DNA from: Phyllostachys edulis
Taxonomy: Eukaryota > Streptophyta > Magnoliopsida > Poales > Poaceae
Length of the DNA stretch: 64,000 nucleotides
Assembly: GCA_036346405.1 (NCBI GenBank)
Contig: CM070548.1
Coordinates: 65,868,877 to 65,932,876 of the forward strand
Reading direction: 5' to 3'
Both the position numbers and the translations under genes were made by a program. Position 1 is the stretch's first letter; every line of letters begins with the position of its first letter. The notes under the pieces are model-generated. The model saw nothing but the letters and a program-made list of their open reading frames with translations. It searched no databases and was not told where the DNA came from. Shown one piece after another: positions 1 to 12,200 of the stretch.

Positions 1-336
1 TGTAATGCCTCACAAGATGAATCACTGTATCTCTTCAAAAAAAGAAGATGAATCACTGTACTATCCGCTGCTTATACTGTTAAACTTGAATTTGTGTTAT
101 TTGCTACGCCTTATTGAATATTGTCAATTGTGACTACTCATTTCTGATTTCTTCATGCGAGCTTGTTTCATAAGCTATGGCGGCCCACGACGGGGATGGG
201 CAAGGTTCTCAGCCCATCGTCCTTCACTTCATGGCGTGTCATGAGCTAGGAAATGATTGGTGGATATGGCATGGGCTGACACTACCCGTGCTCGCTGTAC
301 CACAGTACTAGTACACCATCTAGGGGTGGATATTGA
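1..336. other. Intergenic, AT-rich, no gene seen
   Basis: No open reading frame with recognisable content and no terminal repeats were seen. It ends where the inverted-repeat end of the next element begins. Confidence 0.5.
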
Positions 337-941
337 GGGGCTGTTTGGATTGAATCCCAAATGAATCACACCAAATATTGGTAATGCCCATAAAATTTGG
401 TTAGAATTTGGTTTGTTGCTAAATTTTGGTACTACCAAAGAAAATTTGGTAAAACCAATTTTTTTCTTCACAATTCCCAAGCAAAGTTTGGGTGGCCAAA
501 AAGCTGGCCAAAAAATTGGCAGGGCAACTAGCCCATGAATTTGCTAGGTGGCATCATTTCGTTGGATGTGAATAGGGCCATTAAAAGTATAGTTAGTTCG
601 ATTAGTAAGTTTTAAATGATCATATTTTCTAAACCGAGTATCCGATTTGTGATCCATTTGAACTGTTGTGTTCCTTGTCATTTTATCAACAAAACAAGAT
701 CACTGTTGACATATTTTGAGGGCAAAAAAGAATATATGTTATGCGGGACCATGTGTCATACTCACATTTTTAGCAAAATTTGGCATGGTTACAATCCAAA
801 CACACCAATTTCGTATTGCCCGTGAATTGGTATGGCTACGATCCAAACAATATTATTTTTGCCCAGGTTTTGGCATTGCTTGGGTTTTGGCATTACCAAA
901 ATTTTGGTATGGCTGCCTGGGGTCGTAAACCAAACAGGCCC
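337..941. mobile_element. Tourist/PIF-like MITE candidate
   Basis: The left end reads GGGGCTGTTTGG and the right end CCAAACAGGCCC, an imperfect 12-bp terminal inverted repeat of a kind common in grass MITEs. The flanking trinucleotides are TGA (left) and TAA (right); Tourist/PIF elements duplicate TWA or TAA, so the duplication is imperfect. The interior repeats motifs such as AAAATTTTGGTA in both orientations and has no long coding frame. Assignment rests on the ends only; a transposase-bearing relative is not visible. Confidence 0.4.
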
Positions 942-970
942 TAAGTACCGAGTTTTTCACCTGGACAGTT

Positions 971-1132
971 TGATTTAATATCATTTTATTTATAGTTTGA
1001 AAGTATTTTTAGAACCGAGCTAACGAGCCGAGCCGAGCTAGAGCCAAAGTATGATTTAATATTATTTTATTTATAGTTTGAAAGTATTTTTAGAACCGAT
1101 CTAACGAGCCGAGCCAAGCCAGAGTCAAATCT
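971..1132. repeat. 81-bp tandem duplication
   Basis: Two adjacent copies (971-1051 and about 1052-1132) share TGATTTAATAT, a TTTATTTATAGTTTGAAAG block and a GAGCCGAGCC tail, with a handful of mismatches. GAGCCGAGC-rich stretches are common in grass DNA-transposon remnants. No gene is seen in 942-1517. Confidence 0.7.
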
Positions 1133-1517
1133 AATTTTATTCGAAATTAGCTCATTTTAATGTTTAACCAAATAACAAGTATAATTGAAGTAATTTTAAA
1201 CCAAGCCAACGAGTCTCACTAACAAGTTTTTTTCGGGCCCTTACCATCCCTACCTCCAGTTCGCTCTTTTGATGTGGGCTGATCGTCTTTCAGTCATCGA
1301 TCCGGTGGTCAGGCCACCCATATTGGCCGGTCACCGCTTGGTGCCAGGCCACGCGACGGCTACACGAATTCCATCTCCTCACGGTCACGGCCCAATGATT
1401 CTGCTGATCGTGTGCTCGCGCTGAAAGCGTCTGCGCCCCTGCCTCGACAGTCTTGACCAGTGTTACTCAGACGCTCAGTGAGCCTGTGATGCGTTGTCGA
1501 CATCGGCGAGTTGCGAC

Positions 1518-1815
1518 TAGAGCTGTTCAAATGTCTGGCCGGGCTGGGTTTGAAAAGCCCGGTCTAAATTTGGTAGGTTCGAGCCACCAAATTTAAAAGT
1601 TGACTTCCTATTAAAATATATTATTTTAATATTTTTTTGGAATAAAAAAGTATTATTTAATTTATTTTCAGGATTAAAATAATAGATTTCCATTTTTAAT
1701 TGTTTTTTAAAAGGATTTCAGGCCGGGCCAGGCTTCCTTCGAGCCGGACTTGTAGTCCCAAGCTCGGCCCGAACATGGTCGGGCTGGCGGGGCGGGCCGC
1801 CCGTGAACAGGTCTA
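1518..1815. mobile_element. hAT-type MITE with perfect 8-bp target duplication
   Basis: A 298-bp element bounded by GTTGCGAC on both sides (1510-1517 and 1816-1823), an exact 8-bp target-site duplication as expected for hAT transposition. The ends TAGAGCTGTTCA and TGAACAGGTCTA are inverted repeats with one mismatch. The interior is AT-rich in the middle, with GGCCGGGC-like GC-rich blocks near both ends that can pair. It encodes nothing and must have been mobilised by another element's transposase. Confidence 0.8.
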
Positions 1816-2940
1816 GTTGCGACGATGACAACCTAAGCTACCAGCTGCACCCGACCAACGAGGAAAGTGTTGCCATGTCCCTAGTACTCCGCCCTTTGGC
1901 ACTAAGGTGGGTGGTGTCTGCTATCCACGTGCGAGGATTTAAGGGGCTGTTTGGTTTGCTGCCGATTGTTGTCAATGTTTGACTCATTAAATTTTGGTAG
2001 CGGTTGCTGAATTTGGTAAACATTTAGTTTGCTACTAAACTTTGGTAAGATTGCCTTTCTCTCTTGGTACCAGTGACGAAGCTAGGATGAAGATGGAGGG
2101 TCGGCTCAAGTGGCAAAGCTAATTTAAGACAAACATAATATTGTATTCTTGTGCAATCAAATTTATACTTGAATAAAACAAAAAGCAAAGAAAAAAAAAG
2201 AGAAATACAATGAAAGCGCATCCTCAAAACATATAAATATGGTTCTAGTGGATAATGACTTCTACATCAAAATTAGCAAAATTAGTGATAAAATAGTAAA
2301 TTGTACTTGAATGATCATGAACCTTCAAAATAAACAAATCATATTACTAAGGTGCTAACTTGAATCACGATTTTCACAATGCAAATTCATTATGTGAGAT
2401 TTTATGCCATGGAAGTATCTTATGATTTTATCATCATCAATAGTTCTAAATATATCTTATTCGGTGTGTGAAACCGTGAATAACAGCAAGCATCAAATTG
2501 GCACATCAATGTTTAGAGCATCAGAATAACATGAAAAATCTGTCAAGTTATGAAAATTTTGGCTCAGAATTTTAGCCATGTCCATCATTTGCACCAAATG
2601 AAATAATGGAAAAGGTTCATTAGCAATTATTGTCGCCTCGTCCCTGGCCATCTCCAACTGAGATGCAAATTACACATTGGGATATCAACTAAGACCTAAG
2701 TGCAAGTATGAACAAATCCTCGGCTAATAACTTGGGAAATCATGGGTACATGTACCTGGGCATACCTTAAATTTCATAAATATAACAGTTCTAAGACAAT
2801 ATACAAGGAAAATCAAGAGTCTCTAAGAATTTCCTACACAACCGAATCACTTGCATAGCATGTACGGATCTAAAAGGGATTATTGAAGATGTGCCATTAA
2901 GTTTGTGTGCAATTGCCAAAATGCCACTCCATGTCTTACT

Positions 2941-3113
2941 ACCCCCCACCCCCCCCCACACACACACACAAACAACCATCCCTTCTTCAAGCTTACTCGG
3001 ATGGACGGTGGTCCGGCGGGATCTCAGATGATGTTATGTCGGTAGATGGGGGATTGGCATATTTGCCACACCAGTTCATGTGCAATTGCCAAAATGCCAC
3101 TTCATGTCTCACT
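2941..3113 (+). repeat. Left arm of a ~170-bp inverted repeat
   Basis: Starts in a C-rich plus CA-microsatellite stretch and ends at GTGCAATTGCCAAAATGCC followed by a CATGTCTCAC-like tail. It is the reverse complement, with mismatches, of 4900-5066. The AATTGCCAAAATGCC motif also occurs just outside the arm, near 2910. Together the two arms could fold into a long hairpin around the LINE fragment. Confidence 0.75.
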
Positions 3114-3125
3114 AACATGTGGCTG

Positions 3126-4853
3126 TCATATGTCAATGAGATATTTTTTAGATAATGGAAGAGAAAAACTCTCCTGACATCTACATCAAGGATGCACACA
3201 ACCCAATTTATTGTAAAGATCCAAGTTCCAAAGTAGCCAAAAAAATTAAAAGTGCCTCGAAGCCTTACAACCAAAAGACGACTGAACTTTAAATTCAATC
3301 ATGACTACACCGTCACCGATGATTGTTGAAGATTTGCTTCGCTACATACTCCAACCTAGCACTGCCGCTCAACATGGACTCCTTCTGGGTTGGTTTTTGC
3401 ATATTTGCCCATGTCCTCATCCAGTGCCCACTCAATAAGATAACCTTCAAGGGATTAGCGATAGCCTTTTTATCAAAAGCAGCACCATTCCGACATAACC
3501 AAATAGACCAACATAAGGCACTGGCTCCCAGAAGGAGTTGTGTTTTTAAAATGTTTGGAATACCAGCTAACCAATTCCCAAACATGTTGGTTATATTCAC
3601 AGGAGGAGATAAATTAAACGCACATTGAACAGCCGACCAAACAAGACATGCAAAGGGACAGTCAATAAAAAGATGCTGAATTGTTTCCTCTGAAATACAG
3701 AAGCAACACTTTTTTGCTTCCCCTCCAATTTCTTTCGAGTGGATTGTATTTAGTTAATACTACCCCTTTTTTTGAGATACCATAGGAATATTTTCACTTT
3801 TAATGGAATTTTAAGTAACAAAAAAAGTGTCTAATGGGGGACTGTACCGAATACAGTCCAGACTCATTCAAATTCTATCTAAAAATATCATTTTGAGAAC
3901 TTAATTGTAAATTAGCAATTCTCAAAATTAATTCATTCCAAGCCTGTAACTTAGGCCCAATAATAGGTCTACGAAAAGAAATATTTAAAGGAGCCGATCT
4001 CATAATATTTGCTATTGTATCAACCTTTTTCCTCACTACATGATAAAGAATTGGATATTGTCTTTTTAGTGGAGAGTCTCCTAACCAAATATTTTCCTAG
4101 AATCTAGTTTGCATTCTATTTTTAACCTGGAATGAACCAAAGCGAAAAAAATCCTTAAATTTCATTAGACCCGACCAAAAGTGGGAAGTCCTAAGCTTGT
4201 TAACCACCTGCGAAAGACTCTTCTCACCCAAATATTTTCTTGTTAACAAAGTTTGCAATACCCCTTCTTCATTAAGCAACTTAAAAAGCCATTTCCCTAG
4301 TAAACTTTTGGTTTTTGTGTCTAAGTTCTAAATGCCTAGACCGTCTTGCTCTTTGGGTGTACATACTAAACTCCATTTAGTAAGTCTATATTTCTTTTTA
4401 TGGCTGTCACTGTGCTAGTAAAATCTAGATCTATAAAAATCAAGTCTTTTGACAACCTCTTTAGGAATATAAAAAAAATACAACATAAACATAGATAGGC
4501 TACTTAGCACCGAGTTAATAAGTACTAATCGTTCACCAACAAACATATTTTTTCCTTTTCAACTATATCTTCGACCCTTTTCCAATCAATATTCCTTAAT
4601 TTTTCTATAGTGAATTGGAATACCTAAGCACCTGAAAGGGAAGACACCCACTTCACAACCAAATAAATGAGTATATTGCGGTTCAACTTCTTTGGCTTTG
4701 CCAAAACAAAAGATTTCGCTCTTGTGAAAATTAATTTCTAAAACCTGATAATTGTTCGAAGACACACAGAAGAAGTTTTAGATTTTTTGCCTGTTCTATA
4801 TCATTTTTCAAGAAAAGGATAGTGTAATAAGCATATTGTAATACAAAATGTCA
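3126..4853 (-). pseudogene. L1-type LINE remnant (reverse transcriptase C-terminus, zf-RVT)
   Basis: Read on the minus strand, this contains the late part of a plant L1-like non-LTR reverse transcriptase. Near 4850 a degraded QYADDT box reads QYAYYT, so the catalytic aspartates are lost. It is followed by FHKSEIFCFGKA-like, FRCLGIPIHYRK and KYLGEKSLSQ stretches typical of these proteins. The C-terminal zf-RVT domain lies at about 3313-3720 (residues such as CCFCISEETIQHLFIDCPF and LVGASALCW-type text). Several in-frame stops interrupt it. The 5' part, including endonuclease and ORF1, is absent. It is a dead fragment lying inside an inverted repeat. Confidence 0.8.
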
Positions 4854-4899
4854 GTGAGACATGGAGACATGGAGTGTGCAATTGCCAAAATGCCGCTCC

Positions 4900-5066
4900 A
4901 GTGAGACATGGAGTGGTATTTTGGCAATTGCACACGAACTGGTGTGGCAAATATGCCAATCCCCCATCTACCGACGTAACATCATCTGAGATCCCGCCGG
5001 ACCACCGTCCATCCGTGTAAGCTCGAAGAAGGGAAGGCTGTTTTGGGGTGGGGTGGGGGGGGGTGG
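4900..5066 (-). repeat. Right arm of the ~170-bp inverted repeat
   Basis: Reverse complement of 2941-3113: it begins GTGAGACATGGAGTGG, continues through GGCAATTGCAC, CCCCCATCTACCGACG and GATCCCGCCGGACCACCGTCC, and ends in a G-rich run pairing with the C-rich start of the left arm. An extra short copy of the CAATTGCCAAAATGCC motif sits just before it, near 4878. Confidence 0.75.
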
Positions 5067-5647
5067 GGTTGGGAGCAAAGGGTGTCCCAGATCTATCAGT
5101 TCCAAGTGAAGAGGAAGCAGGTGCCACGGGGAAGAAGACACCAGCAAGACCAAGTTGTGGGCTTCGGCAAAGTGCCACAAAGCCTTTTCTTCCTCCTCTT
5201 TCTGCAAATCGACAGCTCGGCCATGGCCAACAAAGGTGGGGGTACCGGCACCGACGTGTAGGATAGGCTTGAGCCTGATGAAGCCCCCCGGTGGATTCGC
5301 TCCTACTTGGTACCTAGTTCATTTTCTTATTAATCTTTGACCAAAGCATTGGTAGCCAATTTGATGTTGACCAAAATTTGGTAAGGTTTCGTGGGAAAAT
5401 TAGTCACCAAAGTAAACATTGGCCCTGAGTCTTGACGGTCAGAATGTGCTTAGCTACTTAGCGCCATTCTTTTGCACATAACAATATTTTGATCCATCCA
5501 CCCCCTCCCATCTGTTTTTTCTTCGGTACTGGCGGGGCTTCTGACCATCAAATCCTGTAATTTGGGAGTTTCGAGGGAGCAATCTAGAACATAATTTATG
5601 TACCAACTCTAGGGGATCCGCACCCAGTGGGTACCATGAATCGAGAG
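5067..5647. other. Spacer, GC-rich then AT-rich, no gene assigned
   Basis: A GC-richer part (5067-5300) has short open frames in three frames but nothing recognisable and no splice-consistent extension. It could be a captured gene scrap; no function is assigned. The remainder holds the possible MITE end near 5425 and unremarkable sequence. Confidence 0.4.
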
Positions 5648-5657
5648 CTACAATTAG

Positions 5658-6094
5658 GAGTTTTTTTTTCCCGCTAAAATAGCACTGTTATAAAATGAAA
5701 TAGAAAAAATAGTCCATCGCGAATGAATTAACAAAAATAGCACCGATACCACGCTCAAAAACCATGAAAAATGACCTAGCATGCCCCACTTGGGGCTCGG
5801 TAGGCCACGTGTCGAGCGCGGAGTCAATAGGCGACCTGCCGTGAATTGGGGATACGGCAGGTCACCTACCGCTAGCTAGGGGAGGGCAGGTGGCCAGCGC
5901 ACGTCACTTGCCGCGCCCCTAGGCAGCGGCAGGCCGGTCGCCTGTTGACCCCCACGCCCGACACGTGATCAGAGCATGGCAGGTCACCTTCTATGATTTT
6001 TAAGTGCAACACCGGCACTATTTTTGCCAATTCATTCGCGGTAGGCTATTTTTGCTATTTCGTCGCGAAACAGTGTCATTCTAGCCTAAAACTC
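5658..6094. mobile_element. Mutator-like MITE with perfect 10-bp target duplication
   Basis: A 437-bp element flanked by CTACAATTAG on both sides (5648-5657 and 6095-6104). Long imperfect terminal inverted repeats begin GAGTTTT and include AATAGCAC near the left end and TTCATTCGCGGTAGGCTATT near the right. The centre (about 5810-5990) is GC-rich and partly self-complementary (GGCAGGTCACCT / AGGTGACCTGCC-type blocks). Duplication length and long ends fit the Mutator superfamily. It lies about 180 bp beyond the stop codon of the KSL gene, so it could fall in that gene's 3' UTR. Confidence 0.75.
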
Positions 6095-6270
6095 CTACAA
6101 TTAGATCTCGACAACAAAACGCCAAGCTTGCCATAAAAATTAAAAAAGCCACGAAACTTAAAAGTAATTAAGCTCACAACACTCGGTTCTATGTTCTTTT
6201 CACACAACCATGCAACCATGCAAGCAAAAGCATGTGCAAGACACGGATAAAGGTGGTATTCACCCTCGTC

Positions 6271-9200
6271 TCACATGCCCGAACAAGATGGGAGCCTTAC
6301 TTCCAATGGCGCATGAACCACCGCATTTCCGGCGGCCATCATCTCCTGCAGCGAGCAAAAGCCGTCCCCATGCAAGTAGAACAGGTGCGCTACCTTGCAC
6401 ATGTTCCAGAACAGCTCCTTGCACCGCCTAGGAACAGCACTCCCGGTCTCTCTGACCACCAGCCCCAGCAGCTCCATCCTGGAGGCCGCTGCCATCCTCC
6501 TTATCTCCTCCTTCGCTGCGTCGACCGACGTCGAGGACATGGAATCGCCATAGCGAATGGCGTGCAGCAGGACGCTGTTGATCTTGCCCTGGCTTCTCTC
6601 CTTCTCGTATGTTCCCAGATCGTTGACGAGACGGCCGAAGATGCTCATATGCCTAAGCATCTTGTCACATACTGGGCCTCTGATCGCGTCTTCCGAGAGC
6701 TTCGGTCCAACCAAGTACAACGGCGTGAGGAAGACAGGGCCTAGTGCAAAGCTCACCTCAGCGACCGGCATGTACTCTTCCATGGTCGGCACGTACCTTT
6801 CCCTCTGCCACCCTGCCTCTACCATCATGGCCCTCACATAGCCCAGCCACTGCGCATGCAGGCGAATTGCAACATCACGAACTGATAATTCAACTTTAAC
6901 TCGCCTGGAAAGTGCTGAAATGAATGCCCATATCAGAGCTGGCCTTACAAGTTCAGCAATATGACCGATGACCCTGCGATTCTGTACCTCCGCAGCCTTT
7001 GCTCCGATCTTGTTATGCGTGTTGTAAATAGCGTAGAACAGAATCTCTACATGCTCAGAGCAGAAACCAATCTCGTCGTGTGCATCCCATCTGCAACAAC
7101 ATCAGGACGAGACAAATGGCATTGCTTATCTTACGATTAACAGTGAACCTAAGGCATTGAAGAGAATGTTGTACTTCTCAATTAACGCTATAAGGTTTTT
7201 TAGCTCCTCTCTCGATCCTGCAACATCGAAGAAGTCGTCGACTCCAGTCGCCAGAACCATATTTTGAATCGATGCAATGCGGGCGTCTGATAATTCAGAA
7301 GGGAACACATTGGCAGCAAGAAAGAAAAAGACATTCAATGTCATCAGTCTTGCAAACTTGAGCTGGTCCAGTCCAACCTCCCTCACCCAACTGTTGCCGA
7401 CAAGTTGCTTTAAAAGTTAGAAACTAAAGAGTTTTTTCCCCTTAATATGAAAAGAGAGCATAGATGACAGATAGATACATACCTCTCTATGCACTGAAGT
7501 TCTTGCTGGTAAAGAGATTGGGAGGAACGGAATTCTTCAACGGCCATTGCTAGAATATCTTCAGTTGCGTGGCAGGCCCTGATTCATATTTCATTGCACG
7601 ATTTTTTTTAACAAAAAATGAACGATTGTTTAAAACTCACACTATTACTACTAGCAGGACTAGTTTTTTGCTTTCCAGAAAGGAACTTACAAGTATGCTG
7701 ATTTCCTCATCTGAATACCCTTGGTGTTGAAATGTTCTATGTTCCTCTTGTGCTGTACTGGTTCCACGGTGGCAGAGTAGAAGGGAAACTTAACAGCATA
7801 TTCCACCTGAAAGTATGAAATGTTGCGCCATGTGCAAATGGTTTCCCAACAAAGAACAAGTTTGTGTTACGGTGATTACCTCTTGGGGCATTACTGATCT
7901 TGACACTCTGTTGGAACATAATTGTGCTTCAGTAGTTTACCTGTCCAGGAGCCAATGTTATCTAGGGTCCACTCGTCTTCCGAGATTTGTACTTGTGAAG
8001 CTTTGTACAATTCGAGCAAAGTTTTAGTATCATGGAGGTGCCCTTGGACTGAATCATGGAATGTGGATTCTTCGGAAAAGTGACAAAATACATCTGCGCC
8101 AAATATTCAGGTAGTTGATTACCAGTAGCAAAGCTCAGGCAAAAACTAACAAAAGCCAGAGGAGGTTAAGTCAAGTACCCGAGGAGATGTCATATCCATG
8201 CATACGCAGGATGCGGAATGCCAATGCACATGTTTCCATGTCCATGATTATCTCTTCATCATTTTGAAGCCAGGACCTGAAAACTAAATCTAGTGAGGAC
8301 AGACGAGCAAAGTAGCTAGAGAATACACATCAAATGTGATCTCGTCTGTTACATGTATGTCATGTCCAGTATGCTTTTTATTTCACAAGCAAAATGATGA
8401 GAGATTCCCATCTTTTCAAAAGTGTCGACCATGCAAAGTTGGGAATATATGTTCAGTGGATACGCCGTTGGAACTGCAAACAACAATCGACATTAGATGC
8501 ACAACTAGTGGCATTCTCATTGAGTGTTCGACAAGGCAGCAGCCACCGGGCACACCTGAGCTGCCAAACTTCTTTCCTAGGGAGTCCAAGTACTTGAGAG
8601 CTCCAGCGTTGTTGTTGTGGATTGCTACAGCAGCGGATGTCGATGGCGAGTTGAACAATGATCCGTTCTTCCTTTGATATGTCAGAACCTCATCCCAGTC
8701 TTGTAAGTCTCCTAATCCTTCTGCTACGTATGCCATGTAGGCTTTTCTTCCCGAAGTCATGCTACCGCCATCCCTGGACATTATGTTAATCAACCAGTCA
8801 GGTTGGAACTTTAGAAGGCAAAAGCAACGAGAATTGAAAAAGAAAAAAAACCCTCGTTTTAGCTCTGTATAAGATCACAGATTCACAGGCAGATTGGTAG
8901 AGCAATGAAAAGGATGGTTCTTTCCAAGGGAACTGAAAATTACATGCTAAAATCTCTATCTGCTCGACATCCCAGAAGGTAAGTAGAACACATTTTCACA
9001 ACTCACAAGAGAAGATTAGAACGTCATGCATGTATCTGCACTTCCGCAGTGACTATACTGTTGGTTCTCAGGCCAGATTCGGAGCACTGTTGCACATCCG
9101 GCAGGTTTCAGAAAACAGGAAAGAAACAAAGTGATTTGGGCCAATTTTCCTTCTCTATTCTCTCTGGAATATAAAGCAAGCAATTACAAGAAAACATGGC

Positions 9201-12200
9201 AAGTTCTAGCTACTTATGGAAAGCATACAAATTCGAATTGTGCAATCACACGATCCGGACAACTCGGACTGTTTCTAATCACGCACACACGCACACTGCG
9301 TTCGTCGTGGTCATCACAACCCGGAAGAACTGGTCCTGCTGTTGCCATCCAAAACACATGACTTAGGGGCCACCCAGGATTAAGTCCAACAAGGATTAAG
9401 TCCAACATACTCCCCCCTAATCCTGATGTGGCCCAAGATTGCGAACACCTAGCAGGTGCCACATTGTTGCTAGCTTTGCCGCCGGCAACGCCTTCGTCAG
9501 CGAATCCGCTCGTTGCTCATCTGTGCGAACAAACTCCACAAAGATCTGCCCTCCCTCGACACATTCACGTATGAAGTGAAACCTCATGTCGATATGCTTG
9601 CTGCATCCATGGAATACGAGATTCTTCATTAATGCGATCGCGGACTTATTGTCAACAAATAGCTTCACCGCATCATTCTCCTTCCCGGTCAGCTCGCCCA
9701 ACAAGCTTCTGAGCCACAACGCCTGGCATGCCGCCGCGGTTGCCGCCATGAACTCGGCTTCACATGATGACAGGGCAACTGTTTTCTGCTTCTGCGAGTT
9801 CCATGACACTAAGCATTCATTGACATAGAACGCCATGCCCCCGGTACTCTTCCTGTCATCGTTGTCGCCGGCCAGATCACTGTCTATGTATCCTGTGATC
9901 ACCTCAGCATCTCCTCCTCTGGTATACACAAGACCATAACCCACAGTCCCTTTCACATACCTGAGGATCTGCTTGACCGCCTTGTGATGCATCACTGTGG
10001 GCCTCTCCATGAACCTACTCAGCACACCGATAGCAAAAGAGAGATCTGGTCGTCTGTGAAGTAGGTACCTGAGGCAACCAATAACACGGCTATATTCCGT
10101 TGCATCCACCGGTTGTCCATGAGAGTCCTTGTACAGCTGTGATCTCGGTTCCATAGGAAACTTGGTGGGATTGCATTCAACCATCCCGAATTGAGTCAAC
10201 ACCTTCTTGGCATAAGCTTCCTGCTTGATTGCGATGCCGTCTTCTCCTTGCTTGACCTCAATCCCGAGATAGTAATTGAGCAATCCGAGATCACTCATCT
10301 CGAATTCAGACATCATCTGCCGCTTGAACGCCGCAATCACACCTGAGTCTTCTCCTGTCACAATGAGGTCATCAACATATACACCGACAACGACTCCTGC
10401 CCGGCCTGTTCCTCTTGTGTACACAGCCTGTTCTTGAGCACACTTCACAAGACTAAGCTGCTTCAAGCTTCTATCAAGTCGCATGTTCCAGGCCCGTGGC
10501 GCCTGCTGGAGCCCGTAGAGTGCCTTGCTCAACTTAAGCACTAGGTGCTCCTTGTTCTTCACTGTGAATCCCTCCGGCTGGGCAACATTTACTTCTTCCT
10601 CGAGCTCCCCATTCAGGAAAGCAGACTTGACATCGAGGTGGTGAACTTGCCAGCCGCGATTGGCAGCGATGGCAAGAATGACGCGCACGGTGTCGAGTCT
10701 GGCCACTGGTGCAAACACCTCCTCGAAATCAATTCCTTGTCGCTGTACATATCCTTTCGTGACTAGCCTTGCCTTGTGCTTGATCACGTCTCCATCAGAG
10801 TTCTTCTTCAGTTTGTAGACCCATTTGAGCCCAATTGACTTGTGTCCAGCCGGTAGCGCCGTGAGGGGCCAAGTCTCATTCTTCTCAATAGACTCAATCT
10901 CCTTGGCCATGGCGTCCTCCCAGGCTTGCTGCCCAGTGGCCTCGCGGTAGCAGGATGGCTCCTCCATCTCCACGAGCATGGCCTCTTCTTCCATGTCCTC
11001 CTCGTCAAGCTGCACACTTCGAGCATCTCTCAGGATGTCGTCGATGTGCCTGTAATGAACATGCTCATCATCGGTGCTGCTGCTCCCACCTGACAGTGGT
11101 GTGGCTACAACTGAGGCAGGTGTGGCAAGATCATCTGTCAGCGATCCAATGGATGTCGTCACCATCGGATCGGTGGGGATGTCGGGAGGATGTCGCTGCG
11201 TGCTTGCAAAGATGCGCCCGTTGTTGCCCTCCGGCCACCTCGCCGGCCAGCGGAGTCGATGAAGGGGCTGGGTGAACTTGTGCTGCGGGCGCTGACTCGC
11301 TTGCCAAACCACCCGCGGGCGGCACAAAGTCGCCTTCTGTCGGCTCAGTGCCGCATTCCTTCTCGACGACGAAATCCGATGGATCCCCGCCGCCTGCACC
11401 TGTACTCCAGCACCACTCCAGCTTTTCTTCAAATTTTACCTCACGACTTACATGAATTTTCCCACGCCATGGATCAAACAGGCGGTGCGCCTTGCAGCCA
11501 TCCTTGATGCCAAGGTAGACCATCGGTTGGCTTCGGTCGTCAAGTTTCTTTAGGTGTGGCATTGTCACCTTCGCGTGCGCCGTGCAGCCGAACACACGAA
11601 GGTGTGCCAGATGTAGCTTCCTTTCGTTCCAAGCCACGAACGGAGTGCGTTCGCCCAGCGCTTTTGTCGGCAAGCGGTTCAGCAGATACACCGCATGCCG
11701 CACCGCCTCCCCCCAAAATCTTCCTGGCATGTTCATGCTCTTGAGAAGGGACCTCACCATCGCCATCACGGTCTTGTTCCTCCACTCCACCACGCCGTTT
11801 TGCTGTGGCGTGTATGGCGCCGTGAGGTGTCGCTTGATCCCGGCCTCCTTGTAGAGCCGGTTGAACACCGCGGAGAGGAACTCCCCACCGCGATTAGTCC
11901 TCAGCGTCTTAATGCGCCGTTCACTCGTGTTCTCGACCTGCAACTTGAATCTTCGAAACATGGAGTAGACTTGATCCTTCATCTTGATCATGTACAGCCA
12001 CATCCACCTTGAGTAATCATCAACAATTAACATGAAGTAATTGTTACCGGCGAGGGTCGAAGGTGTGATCGAACCATAGAGGTCAGCATGTAACAGCTCA
12101 AGTGGCTTCTCCGCCCTGTAATTTGCCGCCGCTGGGAACGACTGCCTCGCCTGCTTCACCACCAAACACCCTTGACACAGCTGGTTCGGGTGCGTGATCA

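Larger units (their letters stand above)
1943..5425. mobile_element. Possible large Tourist-like bracket with nested debris
   Basis: The left end GGGGCTGTTTGG at 1943 is preceded by TAA. The right end near 5425 reads ACATTGGCCC and is followed by TGA. Both ends carry TTTGGTA-type subterminal repeats like those in the 337-941 element. The inverted repeat is weak, so this may be two unrelated MITE ends. The interior holds AT-rich sequence (2080-2900, no gene seen), an inverted repeat and a LINE fragment. Confidence 0.3.

Noticed and set aside
5155..5340. Possible gene start (MANKGGG-type text) in the GC-rich block
   Set aside because: No homology recognised, frame short, no in-phase extension; left as spacer.
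6232..6744. 170-codon plus-strand frame
   Set aside because: Antisense to the last KSL exon, whose product motif and splice sites are clear.
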